A stretch of DNA of 64,000 nt from Natronococcus roseus (GCF_043677095.1 NZ_JBHLJR010000005.1:375643-439642); one strand, 5' to 3'; positions 18,260 to 27,452 are shown, counted from the first letter of the stretch. Notes: generated by a model from the sequence alone, not told the origin. Numbers and translations: made by a program.

Positions 18260-18326
18260 TGGGGCAGATTTGAACCACGGTCGTTCCGCTCACTTCGTTC
18301 GCTTCACTCCCTGGTTCAAACTGCCT
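18260..18326. repeat. Partial tRNA T-arm copy inside an inverted repeat
   Basis: Sixteen bases at 18260-18275 (TGGGGCAGATTTGAAC) are identical to 18388-18403 in tRNA-Val, where they form the T-arm and acceptor junction. At 18313-18325 the near-complement GGTTCAAACTGCC occurs, so the arms can pair around a loop of about 35 nt. A second inverted repeat (ATTTCTGGCGAAC at 18330-18342 with GTTCGTCAGAAAT at 18371-18383) follows and touches the tRNA 3' end. This fits debris of integration at a tRNA gene or a processing hairpin. Confidence 0.6.
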
Positions 18327-18382
18327 ACCAATTTCTGGCGAACGCACTCCTCACTGCGTTCGTCGTGTTAGTTCGTCAGAAA

Positions 18383-18457
18383 TGGGTTGGGGCAGATTTG
18401 AACTGCCGGCCTCCTCCATGTCAAGGAGGTGTCATAACCAGACTAGACCACCAACCC
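18383..18457 (-). tRNA. tRNA-Val (anticodon GAC)
   Basis: On the minus strand the sequence folds as a full tRNA: acceptor stem GGGTTGG (18457-18451) pairs with CCAACCC (18390-18384) and a discriminator A lies at 18383. The anticodon stem is CCTCC/GGAGG with loop TTGACAT; anticodon GAC is complementary to 18420-18422. The T-arm is GGCAGTTCAAATCTGCC. The anticodon reads valine GUC (and GUU). No intron is present and CCA is not encoded. Confidence 0.95.
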
Positions 18458-18638
18458 GCCTGGTTTCGCGTCCGTGGCGTCGGGCGCCACCTCGCCTGCA
18501 CTCGTTCGTTGCCCGCCACCGTAATTGAAGGTTTCGAATCGTCCGCTGTGCGTAACTCGGCCCCACGGTCCGGCGACACGCTTAAGTTAGTGTACTTATT
18601 TGGTCATTGTAAGACAACTACGTACATTGGTGTTCACT

Positions 18639-19667
18639 ATGCAGGAGTTCATCGAACGGGTGGCCGACGGGGAGGATCTCACACAGAAGGAGGCTCGAGC
18701 GGCCTCGACGGCCGTTTTCGAGGGGGCGACCGACGCCCAGATCGGCGCGCTGCTGGCGGCGCTGCGGGCGAAAGGCGAGACCGAGGCCGAGATCGCGGGT
18801 TTCGCCCAGGGGATGCGCGAGGCCGCGCTGACGATCGATCCTGCCCGGACGCCGCTGGTCGACACCTGCGGCACGGGCGGGGACGACTACGACACAATCA
18901 ACGTCTCGACGACGAGCGCGATCGTCGCCGCCGGCGCCGGCGTTCCAGTCGCCAAACACGGCAACTACTCCGTCTCGTCGTCGTCTGGGAGCGCGGACGT
19001 GCTCGAGGAGGTCGGCGTCGAGATCGAGGCCGAACCGCCGGCCGTCGAGGACGCCATCGAGCGCGACGGGATCGGCTTCATGCTCGCGCCCGTCTTCCAC
19101 CCGGCGATGAAGGCCGTCATCGGTCCGCGCAAGGAACTCGGCATGCGGACGCTGTTTAACGTCCTCGGGCCGCTGACCAACCCTGCGGGCGCCGACGCGC
19201 AGGTCGTCGGCGTCTACGATCCCGACCTCGTCCCGGTGCTCGCCGACGCCCTCTCGCGCATGGACGTCGAGCGCGCGCTAGTCGTCCACGGCGCGGGCAC
19301 CGACGAGATCGCGATCCACGACCGAACGAAGGTCGCGGAGGTCGAGGGAACCGACGTCGAGGAGTACGTCCTCGAGCCGGCCGACCTCGGACTCGAGGAA
19401 CGCGCCATCGAGGAGATCGCGGGCGGCTCGCCGACCGAGAACGCGGCCGACATGCGCGGCATCGTCGAGGGCGACGTGGGCGGTGCGAAGCGGGACGTGA
19501 TCCTCGCGAACGCCGGCGCGGCCGTCTACGTCACGGGCGAGGTCGACTCGCTGGCCGCGGGTGTCGACGCGGCCCGCGCGGCTATCGACGCTGGAGACGC
19601 CGCGGCCAAGCTCGAGGACCTCTGTGCGCAGAACCGAACCCGGACGCCGACCCAGGAGGGACGATGA
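18639..19667 (+). CDS. trpD: Anthranilate phosphoribosyltransferase
   Basis: The 342-residue enzyme shows the TrpD signatures CGTGGDDYDT (near residue 77, PRPP binding) and KHGNYSVSS with SGSADVLE (near 106-120). It transfers phosphoribose to anthranilate, the second step of tryptophan synthesis. I start at ATG 18639; a TTG start 13 codons earlier has no family support. CTTAAGTTAG at 18581-18590 is a plausible TATA region, leaving an untranslated leader of about 25-30 nt. It is the first gene of the overlapping trpDFEG operon. Confidence 0.95.
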   Translation: MQEFIERVADGEDLTQKEARAASTAVFEGATDAQIGALLAALRAKGETEAEIAGFAQGMREAALTIDPARTPLVDTCGTGGDDYDTINVSTTSAIVAAGAGVPVAKHGNYSVSSSSGSADVLEEVGVEIEAEPPAVEDAIERDGIGFMLAPVFHPAMKAVIGPRKELGMRTLFNVLGPLTNPAGADAQVVGVYDPDLVPVLADALSRMDVERALVVHGAGTDEIAIHDRTKVAEVEGTDVEEYVLEPADLGLEERAIEEIAGGSPTENAADMRGIVEGDVGGAKRDVILANAGAAVYVTGEVDSLAAGVDAARAAIDAGDAAAKLEDLCAQNRTRTPTQEGR

Positions 19668-20323
19668 CGCGGGTGAAGGCCTGTGGCACCACCTGCGAGG
19701 GCGACCTCGAGGCGGCCGTCGAGGCGGGCGCCGACGCCGTCGGGCTCATCTCCGAGGTCCCCGTCGACACCCACCGCGAGATCGAGCCCGAGCGCGCGCG
19801 TTCCCTCGCCGCGGCCGCGCCGCCGTTCGTGACGACCGTGCTCGTGACGATGCCCGAGACGCCCGAGGCGGCGATCGAGCTGGTCGAGCGCGTCGGCGCC
19901 GACGCCGTCCAGCTTCACGGGACGCTCGAGCCCGACGAGGTGGCCTCGGTCCGCGAGGCTGTCGACGCGACGGTGCTCGTCGTCCTCGAGGCCGGAGAGA
20001 GCGACGCGGCGACCGCAGAGGCGTACGACGCGGTCGCCGACGGGCTGCTCGTCGACACCCCCGCGGCCGAGGGCGGCGGTGGCACCGGCGAGACTCACGA
20101 CTGGGAACTGACCCGCGAACTCGCGGCGGACCTCGACTCCCCGCTCGTGCTCGCCGGCGGGCTGACCCCCGAGAACGTCGCCGAGGCGGTTCGGGCGGTC
20201 GACCCGTTCGCCGTCGACGTCGCGAGCGGGATCGAGAACGCCGAGGGGCGAACGGATCCCGAGGCGATTCGGACATTCGTCGAACGAGCGAAGACTGCGA
20301 CCGCGCCGATCCTCCGATCATGA
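19664..20323 (+). CDS. trpF: Phosphoribosylanthranilate isomerase
   Basis: This 219-residue TIM barrel begins TRVKACGTT, with the catalytic Cys in KACGTT near residue 6. It has VDTHREI, QLHGTLEP (near residue 84) and LAGGLTPENV (near 167) motifs, with a Ser/Gly phosphate loop DVASGIE near the end. It isomerises PRA to CdRP. Its ATG overlaps the trpD stop by 4 nt (ATGA), and its stop overlaps trpE by 4 nt, implying translational coupling. Confidence 0.93.
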   Translation: MTRVKACGTTCEGDLEAAVEAGADAVGLISEVPVDTHREIEPERARSLAAAAPPFVTTVLVTMPETPEAAIELVERVGADAVQLHGTLEPDEVASVREAVDATVLVVLEAGESDAATAEAYDAVADGLLVDTPAAEGGGGTGETHDWELTRELAADLDSPLVLAGGLTPENVAEAVRAVDPFAVDVASGIENAEGRTDPEAIRTFVERAKTATAPILRS

Positions 20324-22062
20324 GCGACGACGAACGAGCGACAACTGGATCGGTCGCACTCGACATCGACCGCGAGGCGTTCCGGGAGCACGTCGAGGCC
20401 GGCGAGTCCCGTCCCGTCGTCGTCCGGGCCGTCGCCGAACTCGAGGTCGAGACGTCGCCGCTCGCCGCGTACGCGGCCCTGACCGGCCGTTCGGCGGGAA
20501 GCGACCGCGAGCGCTCGCCGTACGCCTTCCTGCTCGAGAGCGCCGAAAAGACCGCCTCGAGCGATCCCGACGGCGCCTTCCGACCCAACGCCACCCGAGC
20601 GGATCGCCACGCCCGGTACTCCTACGTCGGCTACGATCCCGAGGCCGTCGTCACCGTCGGGCCCGAGGGGGCGTCGGTCGAGGCCCTCTCGGCGAACCCG
20701 CCGCTCGAGTCCCTCGAGAGCGATCCCGACGGGGATACGGTCGACACCCTCCGGGCCGCCCTGCCGGACGTCCGACTCGAGAACTTCCCGGAGCACGACC
20801 GCCAGCACCTGGAGGGCGGGCTGGTCGGCTTTCTCGCCTACGACGCCGTCTACGACCTCTGGCTCGAGGAGGTCGGCTGCGAGCGCCCCGACTCGCGCTT
20901 TCCGGACGCGCAGTTCGTCCTGACGACGAAGACGCTCGCGTTCGACGAGCGCGACGGAACGGTCTCGCTCGTGTTCACGCCCGTTCTCGAGGACGGCGAC
21001 GATCCCGACGCGGTCTACGACGAACTGCTCGCGGAGGCTGCCGACGTCGCCGGGACCCTCGGCGAGGCCCCGGAGCCGGACGCGGGTGGGTTCGTTCGCG
21101 AGGACGAGCGGGCGGGCTCGCGCGAGGCGTACGAGGAGAGCGTCCGCCGCGCGAAGGAGCACGTCCTTGACGGCGACATCTACCAGGGCGTCATTTCACG
21201 GACCCGGGAGCTGTACGGCGAGGTCGACCCGATCGGCTTCTACGAGGCGATGCGGGAGATCAACCCCTCGCCGTACATGTACCTGCTCGAGCACGACGAC
21301 CTGACCGTCGTCGGCGCGAGCCCGGAGACGCTGGTCTCGGTGCGCGGGCGCGAGATCATGTCGAACCCGATCGCGGGCACCTGCGACCGCGGGTCGGGCC
21401 CCGTCGAGGACCGCCGACTAGCCGGCGAGATGCTGGCCGACGAGAAGGAACGCGCCGAGCACACGATGCTGGTCGATCTGGCGCGCAACGACGTGCGCCG
21501 GGTCGCCGAGCCCGGATCGGTGCGGGTCGACGAGTTCATGAACGTCCTGAAGTACAGCCACGTTCAGCACATCGAGTCGACGGTGACGGGCCAGCTAGCG
21601 GAGGACGCGGACGTTGCCGAACCACGTTCGACAGCCCGGGCGACCGCGTCCCCCGACGCGTTCGACGCGACCCGTGCCGCCTTCCCCGCGGGCACCCTCT
21701 CGGGCGCGCCGAAGATCCGCGCGATGGAGATCATCGACGACCTCGAGGCCGAACCCCGCGGGCTGTACGGCGGCGGAGTTGGCTACTACTCCTGGACGGG
21801 CGACGCCGACTTCGCGATCGTCATTCGGACCGCCACCGTCGAGAAGAGCGCGGCGCCACGCGCCGCGGATAAGCGAGCGGGGAACCCGCGAGCCGACGGC
21901 GACCGCGATCGAATCACCGTCCAGGCCGGCGCCGGGCTGGTCGCCGACAGCGACCCGACCGCCGAGTACGAGGAGACCGAGAAGAAGATGGGCGGCGTGC
22001 TGGCCGCCCTCGAGAAGATCGAGGACGAACGGACCGAGGCCACCCCAGAGGTGGGGCAATGA
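20320..22062 (+). CDS. trpE: Anthranilate synthase component I
   Basis: The 580-residue chorismate-binding enzyme shows the canonical C-terminal blocks: NPIAGTCDRG, DEKERAEHTMLVDLARND, KYSHVQHIES and PAGTLSGAPKIRAMEI. The N-terminal region carries the Trp-feedback subdomain; I see ESAEKTA in place of the classic LLES motif. It forms anthranilate from chorismate using ammonia from TrpG. Residues about 511-528 are an Arg/Asp-rich linker inside the catalytic domain, probably a surface insertion. The gene overlaps trpF and trpG by 4 nt each. Confidence 0.94.
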   Translation: MSDDERATTGSVALDIDREAFREHVEAGESRPVVVRAVAELEVETSPLAAYAALTGRSAGSDRERSPYAFLLESAEKTASSDPDGAFRPNATRADRHARYSYVGYDPEAVVTVGPEGASVEALSANPPLESLESDPDGDTVDTLRAALPDVRLENFPEHDRQHLEGGLVGFLAYDAVYDLWLEEVGCERPDSRFPDAQFVLTTKTLAFDERDGTVSLVFTPVLEDGDDPDAVYDELLAEAADVAGTLGEAPEPDAGGFVREDERAGSREAYEESVRRAKEHVLDGDIYQGVISRTRELYGEVDPIGFYEAMREINPSPYMYLLEHDDLTVVGASPETLVSVRGREIMSNPIAGTCDRGSGPVEDRRLAGEMLADEKERAEHTMLVDLARNDVRRVAEPGSVRVDEFMNVLKYSHVQHIESTVTGQLAEDADVAEPRSTARATASPDAFDATRAAFPAGTLSGAPKIRAMEIIDDLEAEPRGLYGGGVGYYSWTGDADFAIVIRTATVEKSAAPRAADKRAGNPRADGDRDRITVQAGAGLVADSDPTAEYEETEKKMGGVLAALEKIEDERTEATPEVGQ

Positions 22063-22688
22063 GCGCGACCGGGACTGCGGATGAACGCGAGTCGGAGGGA
22101 GAGCCCGTCCGGGTCCTCGTGATCGACAACTACGACTCGTTTACGTACAACCTCGTCGAGTACGTCAGCCAGCAGCCCGGCACCGAGACCGAGGTGCGCA
22201 AGAATACGGCCTCGCTCGAGGACGTCCGGGCCGTCGACCCCGACGGAATCATCGTCAGCCCCGGCCCGGGTCACCCGAAGAACGACCGCGACGTCGGCGT
22301 CTCGACGGCCGTCCTCCGGGAGGTCAGCCCCGAGGTACCGACGCTCGGAGTGTGTCTCGGCCTCGAGGCGGCCGTCTACGCCTACGGGGGCTCGGTCGGC
22401 CGCGCGCCCGACCCGGTCCACGGCAAGGCCTGGGCGGTCGATCACGACGGCGAGGGCGTCTACGCCGGCCTCGAGCAGGGGTTCCGGGCCGGCCGCTACC
22501 ACTCGCTGGTCGCAACGGAGGTACCCGACTGCCTCGAGGTGACGGCGACGGCCGACCACGACGGTACCGAGCTGGTCATGGGCGTGCGCCACCGCGAGCA
22601 CCCGATCGAGTGCGTGCAGTTCCACCCCGAGAGCGTGCTCACGGCCGTCGGTCACGACGTGATCGAGAACTTCCTCGAGGGGCTGTGA
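22059..22688 (+). CDS. trpG: Anthranilate synthase glutamine amidotransferase component
   Basis: This 209-residue class I glutamine amidotransferase has LVIDNYDSFTYN near the N-terminus, PGPGHP (oxyanion strand), the nucleophile Cys in GVCLGLEAA, and the H/E pair in QFHPES near residue 190. The usual GHQ after the nucleophile is LEA here, a known kind of haloarchaeal variation, and the triad is intact. It supplies ammonia to TrpE. It is the last gene of trpDFEG; trpC, trpB and trpA are not in this window. Confidence 0.93.
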   Translation: MSATGTADERESEGEPVRVLVIDNYDSFTYNLVEYVSQQPGTETEVRKNTASLEDVRAVDPDGIIVSPGPGHPKNDRDVGVSTAVLREVSPEVPTLGVCLGLEAAVYAYGGSVGRAPDPVHGKAWAVDHDGEGVYAGLEQGFRAGRYHSLVATEVPDCLEVTATADHDGTELVMGVRHREHPIECVQFHPESVLTAVGHDVIENFLEGL

Positions 22689-23008
22689 CGAGATCGGTTC
22701 GGCTATACTCGACGCGACGGTCTGTTACTCCCGACCGAGCGACCTGCGTTGCGGTGGCGCGCGCTGGCGGACGGCGAGCAGAGCGAGGCGCGAATAGCAT
22801 GAGCGCCTCGGAAAGCGAACGGTGACTGCAGGGAACCGTGAGCAATCTGCGAGCCGTTCGCCGAAGCCGTCGCGAGGGATGAACGAGGGAGCAACGCGAC
22901 CGAGTGAATCGGGTGGGGAGGGCGTGGCAATTCCGTGTTGCCAGCCTGAGCAGAACCGTCGAATCCGTAGCTACCGCTTTCTGGTACCGTCGCGTAACTA
23001 CCGGTACC
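22689..23008. other. Intergenic stretch after trpG
   Basis: About 320 bp without a supportable gene. The sequence is rich in short GC-skewed words (gagcg, gcgag) and looks like the low-information spacer often seen between haloarchaeal genes. The trpG terminator was not evident. Confidence 0.4.
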
Positions 23009-23176
23009 TTATCCGATAACGCCGACGGTGTAGAGCCCCGCGAGGGCGACGCCGGCGACGAGGCCGACGCGGACGGCGAGTTTGATCGCGACTCGAACAG
23101 CGAGGATCGTAACCAGGACGAGGGCGAGGGCGGCCAGGGCGAGCAAGCCCGTGCTGGACGTCAGTGGATCGAGCAT
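23009..23176 (-). CDS. 55-aa hydrophobic membrane protein
   Basis: The ATG at 23174-23176 opens a frame with two hydrophobic segments (residues about 11-30 and 38-54) separated by a short Arg/Lys stretch (RVAIKLAVR), a small hairpin-type membrane protein. GC-rich codon use matches core genes and contrasts with the AT-rich DNA just upstream. The function is unknown. Slightly longer starts exist (23197), but they add only charged residues. Confidence 0.62.
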   Translation of the reverse strand: MLDPLTSSTGLLALAALALVLVTILAVRVAIKLAVRVGLVAGVALAGLYTVGVIG

Positions 23177-23433
23177 ACGTTCCACCCCGCACGGCAACTA
23201 TGTAGTCTTTCTGGATATATTGAATGAGTACCAGACAATACAGTTCTTGTATTTGATTAGTGTTCGGCAGCGTAGAACAGCAGGTTCAATTAAGATAAAT
23301 ACCGTGTGAAAATCCTTCTTAGCCTACTCTGAAAATGATGAGACCGCTGGCGAGGTGATTAATAATAGATACTCAAGAACCGTTTCGCTTGTCAGCCACC
23401 TGTATTACAGGTGCGTATACAATCTAGGCTTCA

Positions 23434-23512
23434 CTACTTCAACACAGGTGGAAGTAGAACAGTATGTTTATGAGGAAAGCATGAATACCGAACTTTCGCC
23501 ACAAATGACTGA
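23434..23512. repeat. Control-region repeat, copy 1
   Basis: It begins with a palindrome CTACTTC (23434-23440), 10-nt spacer, GAAGTAG (23451-23457), then a segment of over 30 bp identical to copy 2 before nrdJ (starting TAGAACAGTATGTTTATG), and continues into ATGAATA and a diverging stretch that ends with AAATGAC. It lies about 640 bp upstream of copy 2. A short frame that starts inside it (ATG at 23481) ends after 47 codons. Confidence 0.8.
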
Positions 23513-23553
23513 CCGTGAATATAGCAAGCGTGTCAGGAAGAAGGCGGAGGTGA

Positions 23554-23700
23554 ATAATAATCGTAAGGGAAGTACCACAGATCTTCGCGTGGGGCGGTGT
23601 CGCGGACCTCGTCTACTTTGGTGAGTGGGTCGGGATCCTTCTTATCCCCCTCGCAGTGATTCTATGGTTAGCCGCACTGGTACTCGAACATCGTTCCTGA
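23554..23700 (+). pseudogene. Possible remnant encoding a membrane segment
   Basis: Between a TGA at 23551 and a TGA at 23698 there is an open frame without a good start codon. Its product has two hydrophobic runs (WVGILLIPLAVILWLAALV) and looks like the C-terminus of a membrane protein. It is out of frame with the short frame starting in repeat copy 1, so a decayed gene is possible. The rest of 23701-24069 is AT-rich with no open frame I can support. Confidence 0.3.
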
Positions 23701-24069
23701 CTGCGATCACAGTCGGAGCGACATTCTGATATTTTGCCACACACTACAATGAGTGGTGGCGTGATTTAGGGTACACAAACCCAGTGTATTAAAGTTTGCA
23801 AAATATTGGAAGTGGCTTTTTCACCGCTATCAAGGACCAATAATATCGATCCTGAGAACAAGAGGGCCAAGTGGCAGCTACGGAATCCCGGTCAACTTCC
23901 GTTTTGCCATTGTGATTCACGGTAGTATCACGGATGTCATCTAAATTACTAGAGGCGTCCGCCAACTGTTAAGACCGTCCACCTCGTATCCACTAACGAC
24001 AATAATATCGCCCCAGTTGGAGCGAAAGAAGCCCTATCCCATAGTAACATCTAAACAACCACACTTGTA

Positions 24070-24143
24070 CTACCTCAACATAGGTAGAGGTAGAACAGTA
24101 TGTTTATGAGGAAAGCATGAATATCGAACCTTCGTTAGAAATG
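24070..24143. repeat. Control-region repeat, copy 2 (upstream of nrdJ)
   Basis: Palindrome CTACCTC (24070-24076), 10-nt spacer, GAGGTAG (24087-24093), followed by the shared TAGAACAGTATG segment. Compared with copy 1, both arms changed together (CTACTTC/GAAGTAG to CTACCTC/GAGGTAG), so pairing or dyad symmetry is kept. It sits 120-145 bp before the nrdJ start, the right place for an operator or an RNA leader hairpin. Which regulator would bind is unknown. Confidence 0.78.
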
Positions 24144-24218
24144 ACCCACGCCAGGACCCGAACCCGCGACGGAATCTGCACGCGTCGGCGGGCTACCCTC
24201 GAGGTGACCCGCGCATGA
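24117..24218 (+). CDS. Possible 33-aa leader peptide overlapping nrdJ
   Basis: ATG 24117, inside repeat copy 2, opens 33 codons ending in TGA 24216-24218, which overlaps the nrdJ ATG by 4 nt (ATGA). The product is Arg/Thr-rich with no motif. The overlap resembles the coupled junctions of the trp operon, so it may be a translated leader, but the composition is unlike a haloarchaeal protein and it could be chance. Confidence 0.3.
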   Translation: MNIEPSLEMTHARTRTRDGICTRRRATLEVTRA

Positions 24219-27200
24219 GCGAATCCGACCTCTCCGCGGAGGAGCTCACCCTCCCGATCAAGCGCACCGAGGGGGATACCCTCGAGGAGCGCCTGACCGC
24301 CAACGCCTACGACAACATTCTCCCCGCCCGATACCTCCGCAAGGACGCCGACGGCGAACTCGTCGAGAGCCAGGAGGACCTGTTCGACCGCGTCGGCAAG
24401 AACATCGCGCTCGCGGAGGCCGTCTTCGAGGCCGAAAAACGCGACCTCGAGATTACGGTTACGCCCGACCAGCTCAAGCCCGACCACCCGCGGCGGGACG
24501 AACTCGCCGCTGAGGTCTTCGGGGCGGGCACCACGGCGGACGACGAGGCCGAAGCCGCGCTCTCTATCTACAACGTTAACAAGTTCGCCTACGACACCGT
24601 CGTTCCCGAACTGCCCGAGGAGGTCCGTGCACACGTCGAGGACGTCGCCGAGGAGTTCCAGGAGATGATGGCGAACCTCGACTTCATGCCGAACTCGCCG
24701 ACCCTGATGAACGCGGGCGACGAGCTCCAGCAGCTCTCGGCGTGTTTCGTCGACTCCCCCGAGGACGACATTGACGACATCCACCAGACCGCTAAAGAGG
24801 CCGCTCAGGTGTTTCAGAGTGGCGGCGGCATGGGGTATGCCTTCTGGCGGCTTCGCCCCTACGGCGACGCGGTCGGAAGTACCGGCGGCATCGCCAGCGG
24901 CCCGATCACGTTCATGCGCACCTACGACCAGATGTGCGAGACGATCGCCCAGGGCGGCGCCCGACGGGGCGCCCAGATGGGCGTCATGCGCGTCTCCCAC
25001 CCGGACGTCATCCAGTTCATCCACGCCAAGAACAAGGACGTCTCCCTGGCCGAGACGCTGCGGTTGAACGACCCCGACGACTACACCCACACCTCCTTCC
25101 AGGCGGCCCTCGAGGAGGCCCGCGAACTGATCGACGACGAGGGTCGCGTTCCCAAACACCTTCGCAACGCCGTCGAGGGCCACCTCTCGAACTTCAATAT
25201 CTCGGTCGGCGTCACGGACGACTTCATGGAGGCCCTGCAGAACGGCGAGGAGTTCACGTTCACCAACCCCCGTACTGAGGAGCCCCACGTCGCGACCGCG
25301 GAGACGAAGGAGCTCTACGAGATGTTCGGCCTCGGCGAGTACGTCGAGGTCGGCGAGGAGCTGTCGATTCCCGCCGAGGAGCTGTGGGACGACATCGTCG
25401 AGGGCGCCCACGAGAACGGCGAGCCCGGCGTGATCTACCTCGAGCGAGTGAACAAACAGCACTCCTTCGACGTCGAGAAACACCCCGACCACCGCATCCT
25501 CGCGACGAACCCCTGTGGCGAACAGCCACTCGAGGAGTACGAGGCCTGTAACCTCGGGCACATCAACCTCTCGACGCTCGCGGATCTCGAGGCGCCGGAC
25601 TGGCGCGTCTGGTACGACGAACACGGCGACGAGTACGACGACCTCGAGGCGGCCGTCGAGGCCTTCCTCGAGGAAGCCGTCGACTTCGAGGAGTTCGACC
25701 GTCGCATCGAGATGGGGACGCGCTTCCTCGAGAACGTCGTCACGATGAGCGACTTCCCGGTCGAGAAGATCGAACAGAAGGTCCGGGAGATGCGCAAGAT
25801 CGGCCTGGGCATCATGGGCCTCGCCCAGCTGTACATCCAGCTGGGCATGGAGTACGGCAGCGAGACCTCGAACGAGGTCGCCCGCCAGCTGATGACCCAC
25901 ATCAACCACACCTCGAAGTGGACCTCCCACGAACTCGCCGAGCAGCGAGGCAGCTTCGAGGAGTGGGACGAGTCCAAGTACGCGAACCCGACGGAGTACC
26001 GCGAGTGGTTCGAACACCAGACCGGCGAGGACGCCGACGACTGGGCCGACGGGTTCCCGATCCGCAACCACAACACGACGACCATCGCGCCGACGGGCAC
26101 CACGAGCATGGTCGGCAACACCACCGGCGGCTGCGAGCCGATCTACAACGTCGCCTACTACAAGAACGTCTCCGACGACGTTCAGGGCGACGAGATGCTC
26201 GTCGAGTTCGACGACTACTTCCTCCGGGTGCTGGAGGACAACGGTATCGACGTCGACGCGGTCAAGGAGGAGGCCCAGGAGCAGATGGCGACCAACCAGT
26301 TCAACGGCGTCGAGGGGCTCTCGACGGTGCCCGACGCGATCGGCGAACTGTTCGTCACGACCGGCGATCTCTCCGCGAAGGCACACGCGGGCGTGCAGGT
26401 CGCCTGTCAGGCCGGCGTCGACTCCGCGATCTCGAAGACGGTCAACGCGCCCAGCGACTCCACGCTCGAGGACGCCAAGGACGTCTTCGAGTACATCTAC
26501 GAGCACGGCGGCAAGGGCGTCACCTACTACCGCGACGGCACTCGTAGCAAGCAGGTACTGACCACGCGCGCGGACAATGCCGACTTCGCCGACGAGACCG
26601 AGGCAGCCGAGGCGCTCGTCGAGCAGATCGACGAGATCTTCGGCGGCCTCGAGGCGTTCCTCGAGAGCGAGAACGTCCAGGAGATCCTCGAGGACGACGT
26701 CGGTTCGCTGGTCGACGAGGCGGACGACCGCGAGCCCGTCCAGGTCGACTTCACCGAGAAGCGCGAGCGACCCGACGCCCTCCACGGCGTCAGCCAGCGC
26801 ATCGACACCGGTTACGGGAAGGTCTACGTCACCATCAACGAGGACCCCGAGACGGGCCAGCCGTTCGAGCTGTTCGCGAACATCGGCCACTCCGGCGGCT
26901 TTACGAACTCCTTTACCGAGGCGCTGGCGAAGGTCATCTCGACCTCGCTTCGCTCGGGCGTCGACCCCGAAGAGATCGTCGACGAACTCTGTGGCACCCG
27001 AAGCCCCAAAGTGGCCTGGGACAAGGGCGAGCAGATCCAGTCGATCCCTGACGCCATCGGCACCGCGATGCGCCGCTACCTCGAGGAGGAAATCGACAAA
27101 CCGTACCCGACCCAGCAGACCTTAGAGGACGCGGCCGACGCGGATGCGGACGTCGTCGACGGACCGAAGACCGACGGCGGCGCGGCCGCCGCCGGCGCGT

Positions 27201-27337
27201 CGGCCGACGACGATGATGCGATCCAGGATCTCATCGACGCCGGCGAGTCCCCCGAGTGTCCCGAGTGTGGCTCGCTGTCGCTGTACTACTCCGAAGGCTG
27301 CAAGACCTGCGAGTCCTGTGGCTGGAGCGAGTGCTGA
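24215..27337 (+). CDS. nrdJ: Adenosylcobalamin-dependent (class II) ribonucleotide reductase
   Basis: This 1040-residue enzyme carries the RNR barrel motifs: PNSPTLMNAG (near residue 155) and LSACFVDSPEDD (catalytic Cys), a nucleophilic NPCGEQPLEEYEACN segment (near 430) with the N-x-C-x-E radical site, and PTGTTSMVGNTTGG (near 628). The C-terminus ends in a zinc-binding tail, CPECG then CKTCESCGWSEC, as in class II enzymes. It makes deoxyribonucleotides using B12, so it needs no oxygen. An acidic, Ala-rich linker lies at about 970-1005. Its upstream palindrome suggests specific regulation. Confidence 0.95.
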   Translation: MSESDLSAEELTLPIKRTEGDTLEERLTANAYDNILPARYLRKDADGELVESQEDLFDRVGKNIALAEAVFEAEKRDLEITVTPDQLKPDHPRRDELAAEVFGAGTTADDEAEAALSIYNVNKFAYDTVVPELPEEVRAHVEDVAEEFQEMMANLDFMPNSPTLMNAGDELQQLSACFVDSPEDDIDDIHQTAKEAAQVFQSGGGMGYAFWRLRPYGDAVGSTGGIASGPITFMRTYDQMCETIAQGGARRGAQMGVMRVSHPDVIQFIHAKNKDVSLAETLRLNDPDDYTHTSFQAALEEARELIDDEGRVPKHLRNAVEGHLSNFNISVGVTDDFMEALQNGEEFTFTNPRTEEPHVATAETKELYEMFGLGEYVEVGEELSIPAEELWDDIVEGAHENGEPGVIYLERVNKQHSFDVEKHPDHRILATNPCGEQPLEEYEACNLGHINLSTLADLEAPDWRVWYDEHGDEYDDLEAAVEAFLEEAVDFEEFDRRIEMGTRFLENVVTMSDFPVEKIEQKVREMRKIGLGIMGLAQLYIQLGMEYGSETSNEVARQLMTHINHTSKWTSHELAEQRGSFEEWDESKYANPTEYREWFEHQTGEDADDWADGFPIRNHNTTTIAPTGTTSMVGNTTGGCEPIYNVAYYKNVSDDVQGDEMLVEFDDYFLRVLEDNGIDVDAVKEEAQEQMATNQFNGVEGLSTVPDAIGELFVTTGDLSAKAHAGVQVACQAGVDSAISKTVNAPSDSTLEDAKDVFEYIYEHGGKGVTYYRDGTRSKQVLTTRADNADFADETEAAEALVEQIDEIFGGLEAFLESENVQEILEDDVGSLVDEADDREPVQVDFTEKRERPDALHGVSQRIDTGYGKVYVTINEDPETGQPFELFANIGHSGGFTNSFTEALAKVISTSLRSGVDPEEIVDELCGTRSPKVAWDKGEQIQSIPDAIGTAMRRYLEEEIDKPYPTQQTLEDAADADADVVDGPKTDGGAAAAGASADDDDAIQDLIDAGESPECPECGSLSLYYSEGCKTCESCGWSEC

Positions 27338-27452
27338 CGGGCGGTAGCTGAGCGCGGTCGCCGTTTCGACTTCTCGCAAGCCCGAGCGAACGACCTTGTA
27401 CCCCATCATGTTCAGGTGATACCATTTTTATCGTGGCGTGCGAACGTTCAGC

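Noticed and set aside
24104..26890. 928-codon minus-strand frame across nrdJ
   Set aside because: Antisense shadow of nrdJ. Long antisense frames are expected with this codon bias.
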